A stretch of DNA of 64,000 nt from G965195345 sp965277775 (GTDB lineage: Bacteria; Pseudomonadota; Gammaproteobacteria; CAKMZV01): positions 1,550,001-1,614,000 of the forward strand of contig OZ255843.1 in assembly GCA_965277775.1 (NCBI GenBank), given 5' to 3'. A model generated the notes under the pieces. It saw only the letters and a program-made list of their open reading frames with translations. It did not search any database and was not told the origin of the DNA. The position numbers and the translations under genes are program-made. Shown here one piece after another: positions 38,738 to 47,293 of this stretch. How positions within the stretch are numbered: the stretch's first letter is position 1; every line of letters begins with the position of its first letter.

Positions 38738-39709
38738 ATGAAACAATTTTTCATTGAAGGTTTCATATTGAGCCTAAAAGTGTTTTGGCATGTTTTTAAA
38801 CTGGCCTTCCCCCTTTTAATCATCATCAAATATTTAGAAGATAATTACCAATTCATCGGTATTGTCGGTCATTATTTATCCCCGGTGATGAACCTACTCA
38901 ACTTGCCTGGTGAAACGGGGATTGTTTGGGCCGCAGCCATTTTCCTACAATTATACGGCGCCATTATTGTGCTGATTGGTTTGTGGGACACCTTATCACT
39001 CAGTGTGGCTCAAGTCAGTGTATTGGCTTTGTTGATGCTGGTGGCCCATAGTTTGGTCATTGAAGTTAGGATTGCGCAACGAGCGGGTATGAACAGTATT
39101 TTTGCTGTATCAATAAGGCTAGTTTGTGGATTTTTGTTTGCCTTTATCTGCGCACAAACCTATCAATTAGGTGGATGGTTGCAAGAACCGGCGCAATTTA
39201 CCATTGCATTAGTACACCCCCCAGAGGCATGGATGCCTTGGTTTGTCTATCAAATTGAGGTTTGGTTGGCGATTTTTCTCATCATTATGGTGCTGGTTTA
39301 CTTCATGGAAATCCTCAAGGCCACTCATTTAGAAGAGTATATGATCCGCCTGTTAAAACCCCTATTAAGCCGTATAGGCATAGGTGAACAAGGCACCATA
39401 ACAACAATCATCGGCATGACATTGGGGATTACTTATGGCGGCGGTTTGATCATAGAACAGAGTAAAAACAATGTCATTCCGCCAAGAGATTTGGTTTGTG
39501 CTCTGACATTTCTGGGTTTGACCCACTCTATTATCGAAGACACCTTATTAATGCTTTTTATTGGGGCAGATTTGAGCGCCATTTTATTTGGACGTTTGAT
39601 TCTGACATTGATATTTATGTGGGCGTTTGCCTACTGGGTGAAGCAACTCTCGCCCGAGCGATTCAAAGCCCTATTGTTGATAAAATCGAAAAGCGCAGAA
39701 ATTGATTAG
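38738..39709 (+). CDS. nucleoside-recognition (GATE) domain membrane protein
   Basis: 323 residues with about eight transmembrane helices in two related halves, each holding a GATE-type core (LPGETGIVWAAAIFLQLYG; IGMTLGITYGGGLII). Proteins with this domain, related to SpmA/SpmB and FeoB cores, are thought to be transporters; the substrate is unknown. It begins 21 bases after ispB and ends the operon before a terminator. Confidence 0.8.
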   Translation: MKQFFIEGFILSLKVFWHVFKLAFPLLIIIKYLEDNYQFIGIVGHYLSPVMNLLNLPGETGIVWAAAIFLQLYGAIIVLIGLWDTLSLSVAQVSVLALLMLVAHSLVIEVRIAQRAGMNSIFAVSIRLVCGFLFAFICAQTYQLGGWLQEPAQFTIALVHPPEAWMPWFVYQIEVWLAIFLIIMVLVYFMEILKATHLEEYMIRLLKPLLSRIGIGEQGTITTIIGMTLGITYGGGLIIEQSKNNVIPPRDLVCALTFLGLTHSIIEDTLLMLFIGADLSAILFGRLILTLIFMWAFAYWVKQLSPERFKALLLIKSKSAEID

Positions 39710-39710
39710 A

Positions 39711-39739
39711 AGCACTCATCCATTTGTATGAGGGCTTTT
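39711..39739 (+). terminator. intrinsic terminator ending the murJ-ribF-ispB operon
   Basis: Stem AGCACTCAT / ATGAGGGCT with one internal mismatch and an 8-base loop, ending in four T. It begins right after the stop codon. Confidence 0.6.
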
Positions 39740-39915
39740 CCCGTCTTTATTTTGGAATGATGTAGAGATGGCGTTTAATTAAGTATATGCAAGTCAATAA
39801 TGGGCAAATTGAATATTATTTAAACCTTGAAAGACACTCAAAGGCAGGCATGATTTCATAGAAATATTATCCTGTCAAAGCAATTGCTTCAGAACCTTGA
39901 GATAACAAAAATAAC

Positions 39916-40302
39916 TTACTTACTGGTTTTCTGACGGGAAATAAACGCCCAAATAAGTCCACCTACACCAACGGTAGCAACGAAGGCACTTGCAAACGAA
40001 TTTTCTATCAATACTGCAACAATTAAAGCACCTATCCTCAAACAGAATCCAGCTAGTTGGGAGATAAAAACAAAGGTATTGATGCGCCTAGTATTACTAT
40101 GTCGAAACTCTGCTTCTTTCTCTGTCCTATCAAATATCCAATCTACTCAATCGGGTCTAATTTTATGCAGACGCTCCATTGATTCGATGGGGAGAAGCGG
40201 ACTGTCCGTTTCAATCGTCTGATGATGAATAGAAAGATTGGGATGATTAGCTGATGCTTTACTGAGATGCGCTCTTTTATTGGTTTTTTTCGCACTCATC
40301 AT
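39916..40302 (-). pseudogene. DUF2335 membrane protein broken by TGA
   Basis: Minus-strand frame of 128 residues from ATG at 40302 to TAA at 39916, interrupted by one TGA at codon 52 (40147-40149). Across the stop the sequence reads MERLHKIRPD-stop-VDWIFDRTEKEAEFRH, matching the DUF2335 pattern ..Y..I.PG.AD.I...AEKE..HRH, followed by two transmembrane helices (about 75-95, 98-115) and a short basic tail. DUF2335 proteins are small inner-membrane proteins common in prophages and other accessory loci, function unknown. TGA is a normal stop elsewhere in this window, so this is a nonsense mutation. Confidence 0.8.
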
Positions 40303-40462
40303 TTAATTTTTGTTTTAAATCTTCGCCCACGGCCTTAAAATCAGAGCGCAACGCATACCAGTCTGAAAGCGAATCACCTTTCTTAGGTATTTGATAATCT
40401 GTATTTGGATAAATGTCAACGGCTGTGCAGAAGCCGTCCAGTATATTTTTCAATGTATCCAT
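40277..40462 (-). CDS. small protein overlapping the DUF2335 gene
   Basis: 61 residues from ATG at 40462 (in-frame TTG at 40471 is an alternative). It contains LDGFCTAVDIYPNTDYQIP and LRSDFKAVGEDLKQKL, a pattern I associate with short uncharacterised proteins encoded beside accessory membrane genes. Its 3' end overlaps the start of the DUF2335 frame by 26 bases, consistent with a two-gene accessory unit. No good ribosome binding site is visible. Confidence 0.5.
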   Translation of the reverse strand: MDTLKNILDGFCTAVDIYPNTDYQIPKKGDSLSDWYALRSDFKAVGEDLKQKLNDECEKNQ

Positions 40463-40831
40463 ATTATTCAAGTTGCGTTTTTAGTTATATCAAAGGGCGC
40501 ATTATTCGACACTAAAACATGCAAGCAAAAGTCCCTCACGGGGAATACTTTATCACATCAGGTTGGAATAGTACAATTTTTTAAAACAACCATAACACGT
40601 TGTACTTGATTATTTATAGTACGTATCGCACGGCTAGTCCCTTCCAATGAATCAACCAGTAAGCGCCCACAAACTTGTTAAAAAACACGAGGATTTGCCG
40701 AGTGCATTGAAATTGATATTTTCTCTCGCTTGAGTAAGAAGGAAAATGTCGTCATTTGGTAGAGCACGTTTTATGTGGCGACTTGGACTTTGGTCTTAAT
40801 CACCCTCATTCAAATCGTATTGCCGACACAA
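40463..40831. other. intergenic region with no recognisable gene
   Basis: Only short frames with no family resemblance are found (for example 23 codons from ATG 40647). No insertion-sequence ends or repeats were recognised. Together with the adjacent broken gene it looks like decayed accessory DNA. Confidence 0.5.
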
Positions 40832-41659
40832 CTAAGTCGTCAAGGCCGCGATGACTGAATCTAATCCCGTATGATTGATTTGCCATTGAGCCAGCTCGCG
40901 AACAGTTTTTTTGGCTTTATAGGCCACGCTCAATCCCGCTGTCTGCATCATGGGTAAATCGTTAGAACCATCGCCAAGCGCAATAACTTGGTGCGGTTCT
41001 ATGCCCAACTTTGAACACAATTTAATAAGATACTGTTGTTTGGCAAGTCCATCAACAATGGGACCTACAACCTGACCCGTTAAATGTCCATCCGCAATTT
41101 CTAACCGATTGGCGTGGGCATATTGGAATTGAAATCGAGATTTTAATTTTTCAGTGAAGTAAGTAAAACCACCAGAGACCAAAGCAAAATCAATATTGTT
41201 CTTTGCTAAGAAATTGAGCAGCTCAAGTGCCCCTGGGTTTAAACGCAGTTTGTTTTGATAGACGGTTTCTAAGGCTGACACAGGCAAGCCCTTCAGCAGT
41301 GATACTCTTTGTTTTAATGACTGGCTAAAGTCAAATGTTTCATCGGACATTGCTCGTGCTGTAATGGCAGCGACGGATTCTTTCAGTCCCACGGCATCGG
41401 CCAATTCATCAATACATTCAATGTTAATCAAGGTTGAATCCATGTCACTGATGACGAGTTTCGTTTGATTGGCTTGCCATTGTGATTGCAAACGATTGAT
41501 GTCTGTGTGCCACTGTTGTCGCCAGTGTTCTATGGGCGCTTCGCGTGCCTCATGACAGCAATAAAAATCGCCTCGGTGTGCAACGTCATGGCCATAGTCT
41601 GAAAGCTGAGCCAGTTGTGTCTCAGATAATCTGGGGCTGTGAATGATGAGTTTAGACAT
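40832..41659 (-). CDS. serB: phosphoserine phosphatase
   Basis: HAD-family phosphatase, last step of serine synthesis. 275 residues from ATG 41659 (MSKLIIHSPRLSE); two further in-frame ATGs lie upstream, to 41680. The HAD motifs are SDMDSTLINIECIDELAD (nucleophile Asp), ALVSGGFTYF, and ALGDGSNDLPM. The N-terminal part is shorter than in E. coli SerB (322 residues), lacking most of the regulatory ACT-like region. Confidence 0.94.
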   Translation of the reverse strand: MSKLIIHSPRLSETQLAQLSDYGHDVAHRGDFYCCHEAREAPIEHWRQQWHTDINRLQSQWQANQTKLVISDMDSTLINIECIDELADAVGLKESVAAITARAMSDETFDFSQSLKQRVSLLKGLPVSALETVYQNKLRLNPGALELLNFLAKNNIDFALVSGGFTYFTEKLKSRFQFQYAHANRLEIADGHLTGQVVGPIVDGLAKQQYLIKLCSKLGIEPHQVIALGDGSNDLPMMQTAGLSVAYKAKKTVRELAQWQINHTGLDSVIAALTT

Positions 41660-41697
41660 TGCCATAGAGACACAGAACATAGAGCGAAGCGAATATC

Positions 41698-42120
41698 TTA
41701 GCCATTGATCTTGACCAAATAACTGTTGCTATAACGATCATACCAAGTGGGTTTTTTTAATAGCGCTGAAAACAGCGGAAAGACCAGAAACAGACTCCAC
41801 GCCATGAGCCATCTTCTGAGGCAAGTGAAACGCGTTGGTGGTTTGTTCGGCTCTTGTGTCAATTTGATTTTCCAAACTCTCATGGCGGGTGTTTGTCCGC
41901 TGATAGACCAAAAGGCAATAAAGTAACTTGCCCAAATGGTTAGTAGATATAAGCGATGGAGGGTGGATGAGACCAAGTTGGCGTTAATCTCGTTGCCCCA
42001 AATCATCGTGGGGGGCAAGTTGGCTAACATGAGCAGTGCTATGACTAGTAGAGCGTCGTAAAAAATCGCCCCTAAACGTCGCCAAACTGAAACATTATGG
42101 GTGATCGTTTGCTTCGTCAT
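41698..42120 (-). CDS. RDD-family membrane protein
   Basis: 140 residues from ATG 42120. RRLGAIFYDALLVIALLMLA carries the Arg and Asp that name the family, followed by SGQTPAMRVWKIKL and WYDRYSNSYL. Three to four transmembrane helices. The frame is open further upstream inside the preceding gene, but homology starts here. It overlaps the glycosyltransferase gene by 26 bases. The function is unknown; some RDD proteins act as ion antiporters. Confidence 0.82.
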   Translation of the reverse strand: MTKQTITHNVSVWRRLGAIFYDALLVIALLMLANLPPTMIWGNEINANLVSSTLHRLYLLTIWASYFIAFWSISGQTPAMRVWKIKLTQEPNKPPTRFTCLRRWLMAWSLFLVFPLFSALLKKPTWYDRYSNSYLVKING

Positions 42121-43204
42121 CTCTGAGTAATCTGAATACAAAAAAACTGGAAAAAATAAAGTTAAAGCCCATGCCCAATAAAATGCCAATAACAAGGGCA
42201 AAAATGGGTAAGTCTTGGAATAAGGGAACATAGGTTGTCAGCAGGAAATAACTGCCAACATTAATGACAAAGCCAAACAGACTGGATAAAACAAATTCCA
42301 TCCATTGGCGCAACTTGGGTCGTTTGTCTCTATGGCTAAAAGTAAGCGCGCGATTAAGTATCCAATTCCAACTGACGGCAGGCCAAAAGGACAAGCCTCG
42401 AGCAATTTGATGCGGCAATCCAAAGACTGCTTGCAAGAACAAATAAAAGCTGAGATCAACGATGAATCCAGAAGACCCGACGCTGGCAAACTGCACCACT
42501 TCTGACCAAATGGTATATTTGTATTGATAAAGTCGGCGCAAATGACGAAGGTATCGTATCTGCTCTAATAGACTCATTTTGCTTTGACCTTCCTGCCGAT
42601 CGATGAATCGAATCGGATGTTCGTAGATGTTGGTAAACGCCCCTTTGACCAAAACTTCTAAGCCTATCTTGTAACCAACTGGCGAGAGCAGGTGTTCTGC
42701 TGGTATGTCTGTTTTACGAATGCCAAAAAAACCGGACATGGGATCGGAAACTTTTACCAAAGGCCGCGCTAAGTATGTGGCGACTTTGGAAATAATGCGT
42801 CTGAGCAAACCCCAACTGTCATCCAATTGCCCGCCTTTGACGTAGCGCGAACCAATGACAAATGTTTTCGGTTGTTGTTGTAATTTTTCTAATAAAGCAG
42901 GGAGTGCACTGGCAGGGTGGGATAAATCTGCATCCATCACAATAACATATTCAAATTGAGCGTGCCTAAACCCTTCAATCACCGCTTTAGATAAACCGCG
43001 ATCCGATTGACGAACGATCATTTTTACAGGATAGGTATTTTGCAGCGATTCAACCAATTCCAAGCTGCCGTCATTAGAATTGTCATCCATGTACACGATT
43101 TCATAGTCTATGGCCAAAGGCGTTAGAGTTTCAGCAATACTCTGCGTACACTTTTTAATATTTGCAACTTCTTTATAAGTGGGAATGATGACGCTTAAAG
43201 ACAT
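42095..43204 (-). CDS. GT2 glycosyltransferase fused to a GtrA membrane domain
   Basis: 369 residues. Residues 1-225 are a dolichyl-phosphate-mannose-synthase-like GT2 domain (SVIIPTYKE, MDDNSNDGS, the DAD metal motif in VMDADLSHPA, SGFFGIRK). Residues about 240-360 are a GtrA domain with four helices (QFASVGSSGFIVDLSFYLFL, WNWILNRALTF, FNFIFSSFFVF). Such enzymes charge a lipid carrier with a sugar and help move it across the membrane for later transfer to surface glycans. The sugar and acceptor are unknown. Start of a three-gene minus-strand group with the RDD gene and serB. Confidence 0.9.
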   Translation of the reverse strand: MSLSVIIPTYKEVANIKKCTQSIAETLTPLAIDYEIVYMDDNSNDGSLELVESLQNTYPVKMIVRQSDRGLSKAVIEGFRHAQFEYVIVMDADLSHPASALPALLEKLQQQPKTFVIGSRYVKGGQLDDSWGLLRRIISKVATYLARPLVKVSDPMSGFFGIRKTDIPAEHLLSPVGYKIGLEVLVKGAFTNIYEHPIRFIDRQEGQSKMSLLEQIRYLRHLRRLYQYKYTIWSEVVQFASVGSSGFIVDLSFYLFLQAVFGLPHQIARGLSFWPAVSWNWILNRALTFSHRDKRPKLRQWMEFVLSSLFGFVINVGSYFLLTTYVPLFQDLPIFALVIGILLGMGFNFIFSSFFVFRLLRDDEANDHP

Positions 43205-43376
43205 GAGAGAGTCGATTGAGGGTATAGAGTCGGATTAAGGTTTTATTAAAATATGTTTGAAAGCCAGCGTATCATTATCGAATAATTGTTAGCAGACATT
43301 GTACCCTGAGCGGTTAGAAAATGTCCTTTGAGGGCAATGCTCTAAACCGTCATAGCATGAAATATTAGGTGCAATG

Positions 43377-43404
43377 CTTGATAATTTTCTCATCATCCCC
43401 ATAG
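43377..43404 (+). promoter_or_regulatory. heat-shock (sigma-32 type) promoter before grpE
   Basis: CTTGATA (43377-43383), 13-base spacer, CCCCATAG (43397-43404), against the sigma-32 consensus CTTGAAA, 13-15 bases, CCCCATNT. It lies 44 bases before the grpE ATG and drives an expected heat-shock operon. Confidence 0.85.
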
Positions 43405-43447
43405 AGTGTCTTTAAAGTCACAAAATTAACCAAACCTAAACGAGTAC

Positions 43448-44074
43448 ATGACGAAAAAACACCAAAACGAGGACCAAGAAGCCTCAAATTCTGAAGCAGT
43501 GGCAAAAAATGAGTCAGATTCTCTGAGTGAGGATGCGACCACTGGTTCAACTGAGACAAAAGCATCAGAAGCCGCTGATTCAGATTCAACCAATGATGCT
43601 GCAGAGGATTTAGAAGTGCAACTTGAGGCCTTGCAAGAGCAGTTAAATCTTGCCAATGAAAAAGCCATTAGGCTGCTTGCAGAAATGGATAATTTGCGCA
43701 AACGCTCTGAGCGCGATATTGCCAATGCGCATAAATACGGCAATGAACAACTGCTACGATCGTTGATTCCACTTTTAGATGGTTTAGAAAATGGTCGCAA
43801 AAGCATTCAACCCAATAACACTGATGTCACGGCGATTATTGATGGTTTTAATTTGATTGAAAAACAATTTCTTAAGGTCATGACTGAAGCGGGTGTTGAA
43901 ATGGTCGTACCCGAAGTGGCATCAGAATTTGATGCCAACTTGCATCAAGCGATGACCACAGTTGCCAACACTGAGATGGCGGCCAACAAGATTGTTGAAG
44001 TTTATCAAAAAGGTTTTGTTTTAAATGGTCGTCTGATCAGACCAGCATTAGTTGTTGTCAGTGCAGGGTCTTGA
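43448..44074 (+). CDS. grpE: nucleotide exchange factor GrpE
   Basis: Releases ADP from DnaK. 208 residues: an acidic Ser/Glu/Asp-rich tail (1-55), a long coiled-coil helix (about 58-115, LLAEMDNLRKRSERDI), and a C-terminal beta domain with LIEKQFLKVMTEAGVE and GFVLNGRLIRPALVVVS. The tail is longer than in most GrpE proteins. First gene of grpE-dnaK-dnaJ-dapB under a sigma-32 type promoter. Confidence 0.95.
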   Translation: MTKKHQNEDQEASNSEAVAKNESDSLSEDATTGSTETKASEAADSDSTNDAAEDLEVQLEALQEQLNLANEKAIRLLAEMDNLRKRSERDIANAHKYGNEQLLRSLIPLLDGLENGRKSIQPNNTDVTAIIDGFNLIEKQFLKVMTEAGVEMVVPEVASEFDANLHQAMTTVANTEMAANKIVEVYQKGFVLNGRLIRPALVVVSAGS

Positions 44075-44164
44075 TTTTATTCATTTAAGACACATATAGC
44101 AGTTATAAGTTTGAAGTTAGAAATAATAAATTTCTACAAATTTAATATTAAGGAGTAATTTTTA

Positions 44165-46087
44165 ATGGGAAAAGTAATCGGGATTGATTTGGGGACAACC
44201 AATTCTTGTGTGGCGATTAGAGAAGGCGACACAACAAAAGTGATAGAAAACGCAGAAGGCAATAGAACAACGCCTTCAATCGTCGCTTATAAAGACGACG
44301 AAATTGTTGTTGGAGATTCAGCCAAGCGTCAAGCTGTGACCAATCCAAAAAATACGTTATACGCAATCAAACGATTGATTGGTCGTCGTTTTGAGGATGA
44401 CACTGTTCAAAAAGACATTGAAATGGTGCCTTATGAAATAGTCAAAGCAGACAATGGCGATGCTTGGATCAAAGTGGATGACAAAAAAATGGCACCGCCT
44501 GAAATTTCAGCCAAAATTTTGCAAAAAATGAAACAAACGGCTGAGGATTATTTGGGCACAAAAGTGACAGAAGCCGTCATTACCGTCCCTGCATACTTTA
44601 ATGATTCTCAACGCCAAGCGACAAAAGACGCTGGTCGGATTGCTGGATTAGAAGTGAAGCGGATTATTAATGAGCCAACCGCAGCAGCACTTGCTTACGG
44701 TATGGAAAAATTCCAAGGCGATGCGAAAATTGCCGTTTATGATTTAGGCGGTGGGACTTTTGATATTTCAATCATTGAAGTAGCTGAAATTGACGGTGAA
44801 AAGCAATTTGAAGTTTTGGCGACAAACGGTGATACCTTTTTAGGTGGCGAAGATTTTGACTCGTGCATCATCAAGCACCTTGCGAAGGAGTTTAAGAAGC
44901 AACAAGGGGTTGACTTAACCAAAGACCGTGTGGCCATGCAACGTTTAAAAGAAGCGGCTGAAACGGCAAAAATTGAGCTTTCGACTCGGGAGCAGACTGA
45001 GATCAGTTTGCCTTACATCAGCGCAGATGCGGACGGTCCTAAGCATTTGTCTCTCAAGCTGTCTCGTGCCAATTATGAAGCCTTGGTTGGTGATTTGGTC
45101 AAACGCACATTAGCCCCTTGTAAACAAGCATTGAAAGATGCGGGGTTGCGTTCCAATGAAATCGATGAAGTGATTTTAATTGGCGGTTCGACTCGGACCC
45201 CAATGGTTCAACAAGCGGTGGAAAAATTCTTTGGTAAAGCACCGAGAAAGGATGTCAATCCAGACGAAGCTGTTGCAGTGGGCGCTGCCATTCAAGGCGC
45301 CGTATTGGGTGGTGATGTCAATGATGTTTTATTGTTGGATGTAACGCCTTTGTCTCTTGGTATAGAAACCATGGGGGGCGTTATGACAAAACTCATAGAA
45401 AAAAACACCACGATTCCAACAAATGCCAAGCAAGTGTTCTCAACGGCGGCTGACAATCAAACAGCCGTAACGGTTCAAGTTTTGCAAGGCGAGCGCGAGA
45501 TGGCTTCTGCCAACAAATCATTGGGTCAATTTAATTTGGAAGGCATTCGTCCCGCCTCAAGAGGGACACCTCAAATTGAAGTATCTTTTGACATTGATGC
45601 GGATGGTATTTTGCATGTTTCAGCAAAAGACAAAGACACGGGCAAAGAGCAATCTATTACGATCAAAGCGTCTTCTGGTTTAGACGATGCTGAGATTGAA
45701 AAAATGATAAAAGATGCGCAGCTTCATGCGGATGAAGACAAGGCGTTTCAAGAAATGGTCAGTGTTAAAAACGCAGCAGAGTCGGCAATCTATACCGCGA
45801 ATCAAACCTTGTCTGAAATGGGCGAGCAATTAGATGATGCGGATAAGAAACTGCTTGAAGATGCGGTCAGTGCTTTACAAGAAACCCTAAATGGGGAAGA
45901 CAAGTCTGCGATCGAAGAAGCGACCCAATCGTTATTTACCAAAACAGCTGAAGTGGCTCAAAAAGCACAACCAGCTGGGGAAGAAACGGCAGCGCCTGCA
46001 TCTGATGAAAAAGTGACAGATGATGTGGTCGAAGCGGAGTATGAAGAAGTCGATGAAACAGCTGATAAGAAGGATAAAAAGGAGTAA
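44165..46087 (+). CDS. dnaK: chaperone DnaK (Hsp70)
   Basis: ATP-driven chaperone, 640 residues, standard length. ATPase domain begins IGIDLGTTNSCVAI, with NEPTAAALAYG, VYDLGGGTFD and ILIGGSTRTPMVQ; linker DVLLLDVTPLSLGIE; substrate-binding domain and an acidic EEVDE-type tail ending KKDKKE. Strong ribosome binding site AAGGAG. A hairpin-rich 84-base gap separates it from dnaJ. Confidence 0.98.
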   Translation: MGKVIGIDLGTTNSCVAIREGDTTKVIENAEGNRTTPSIVAYKDDEIVVGDSAKRQAVTNPKNTLYAIKRLIGRRFEDDTVQKDIEMVPYEIVKADNGDAWIKVDDKKMAPPEISAKILQKMKQTAEDYLGTKVTEAVITVPAYFNDSQRQATKDAGRIAGLEVKRIINEPTAAALAYGMEKFQGDAKIAVYDLGGGTFDISIIEVAEIDGEKQFEVLATNGDTFLGGEDFDSCIIKHLAKEFKKQQGVDLTKDRVAMQRLKEAAETAKIELSTREQTEISLPYISADADGPKHLSLKLSRANYEALVGDLVKRTLAPCKQALKDAGLRSNEIDEVILIGGSTRTPMVQQAVEKFFGKAPRKDVNPDEAVAVGAAIQGAVLGGDVNDVLLLDVTPLSLGIETMGGVMTKLIEKNTTIPTNAKQVFSTAADNQTAVTVQVLQGEREMASANKSLGQFNLEGIRPASRGTPQIEVSFDIDADGILHVSAKDKDTGKEQSITIKASSGLDDAEIEKMIKDAQLHADEDKAFQEMVSVKNAAESAIYTANQTLSEMGEQLDDADKKLLEDAVSALQETLNGEDKSAIEEATQSLFTKTAEVAQKAQPAGEETAAPASDEKVTDDVVEAEYEEVDETADKKDKKE

Positions 46088-46096
46088 GCCTGTCTA

Positions 46097-46160
46097 ATAA
46101 TACGGGCAGTTTTAATGGTCTGCGGGTGAAGGCTTTTTTAGGTCTTCGCCCGTTATTATA
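46097..46160 (+). promoter_or_regulatory. competing hairpins between dnaK and dnaJ
   Basis: CGGGTGAAG (46123-46131) can pair with CTTCGCCCG (46144-46152), nine pairs with one G-T. The same GCCCG can instead pair with CGGGC at 46103-46107, extended by the flanking TAATAATA / TTATTATA with one bulge. The two structures exclude each other. The inner stem contains TTTTTT in its loop rather than after it, so it is more likely an mRNA processing or expression-ratio element than a simple terminator. Confidence 0.5.
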
Positions 46161-46171
46161 ATTGAAGGATT

Positions 46172-47287
46172 ATGGAAAAAGATTTATATGGAGTGCTGGG
46201 CGTTAAAAAAGACGCAACCGAGTCCGAAATAAAAAAAGCCTATAGACGTCTGGCAATGAAGTTACATCCAGATCGGAATCCTGAAAAAGATACTGAAGCA
46301 CAGTTCAAAGAAGTACAGAAGGCCTACGATGTTCTTTCAGACCCCAGTAAGAAATCTGCCTACGATCGATTTGGTCATGCAGGCATTGACCCTTCAATGG
46401 GGGGCGGATATCAAGGATCGGGCGATTTTGGAGACGCATTCTCTGACATTTTTTCTGACTTTTTTGGTCAAGGTGGCGGCGGAGATCGACAATCCAGACG
46501 TGGCGCTGATTTACAGTACAACCTGAACCTGACCTTAGAAGAAGTATTCCACGGCAAAGAAGTTAAGATCAGAATTCCCGTTGCAGAAACGTGTACAACT
46601 TGTAAAGGCAGCGGCGCGAAAAAAGGCAGCAGCCCAAAAGAGTGTTCAACTTGTCACGGTAATGGACAGGTCAGAATTCAGCAAGGATTTATAAACATTC
46701 AACAAACGTGCCCGCATTGTCGGGGTCAGGGTAAAATCATCAGCGATCCTTGTCATAAATGCGGTGGAACTGGGCAAGAGACCAAACATAAAACCTTGGC
46801 AGTGCACATCCCTTCTGGCATTGATGATGGCGGACGCATTCGCTTAGAAGGCAAGGGTGAGTCGGGCGGTGTCGGTAACCCTGCTGGTGATTTATACGTT
46901 CGAGTCAATATTGAGGAACATTCGGTTTTTAAACGCAATGGTTCAGATCTTTATTGTGAAGCCCCCATTGACATTGTTTCGGCCACACTCGGTGGTGAAT
47001 TGGAGGTGCCCACATTAGAAGGGCGTCTAAAATTGAAAATTCCAGCGGGCACGCAAACGGGCAAAACATTTCGGTTGAAAGGCAAGGGTATTACTTCGAT
47101 TCAAAGAGGCTTGAAGGGTGATCTTTATTGCCGAATTTTTGTTGAAACCCCAGTAAATTTAAATGCAGAGCAAAAATCTTTTATAGAACAGTTGGGACAG
47201 TCAATGGGCTCAGACAAATCCAATCATAGTCCAAAACAAACGTCTTGGGTCAATTCGCTGAAAGATTTCTTTGGGCTAAACACGTAA
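46172..47287 (+). CDS. dnaJ: co-chaperone DnaJ (Hsp40)
   Basis: Delivers substrates to DnaK and stimulates its ATPase. 371 residues: J domain with HPD (32-34), Gly/Phe-rich region (about 75-105), four CxxCxGxG zinc repeats (about 145-205: CTTCKGSG, CSTCHGNG, CPHCRGQG, CHKCGGTG, all complete), and a C-terminal substrate-binding domain (HIPSGIDDGGRIRLEGKGE). Third gene of the operon. Confidence 0.97.
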   Translation: MEKDLYGVLGVKKDATESEIKKAYRRLAMKLHPDRNPEKDTEAQFKEVQKAYDVLSDPSKKSAYDRFGHAGIDPSMGGGYQGSGDFGDAFSDIFSDFFGQGGGGDRQSRRGADLQYNLNLTLEEVFHGKEVKIRIPVAETCTTCKGSGAKKGSSPKECSTCHGNGQVRIQQGFINIQQTCPHCRGQGKIISDPCHKCGGTGQETKHKTLAVHIPSGIDDGGRIRLEGKGESGGVGNPAGDLYVRVNIEEHSVFKRNGSDLYCEAPIDIVSATLGGELEVPTLEGRLKLKIPAGTQTGKTFRLKGKGITSIQRGLKGDLYCRIFVETPVNLNAEQKSFIEQLGQSMGSDKSNHSPKQTSWVNSLKDFFGLNT

Positions 47288-47293
47288 CAGAGT

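Noticed and set aside
40620..40830. Possible transposase remnant between the DUF2335 gene and serB
   Set aside because: Short frames only; no transposase motif, terminal inverted repeats or target duplication could be seen.
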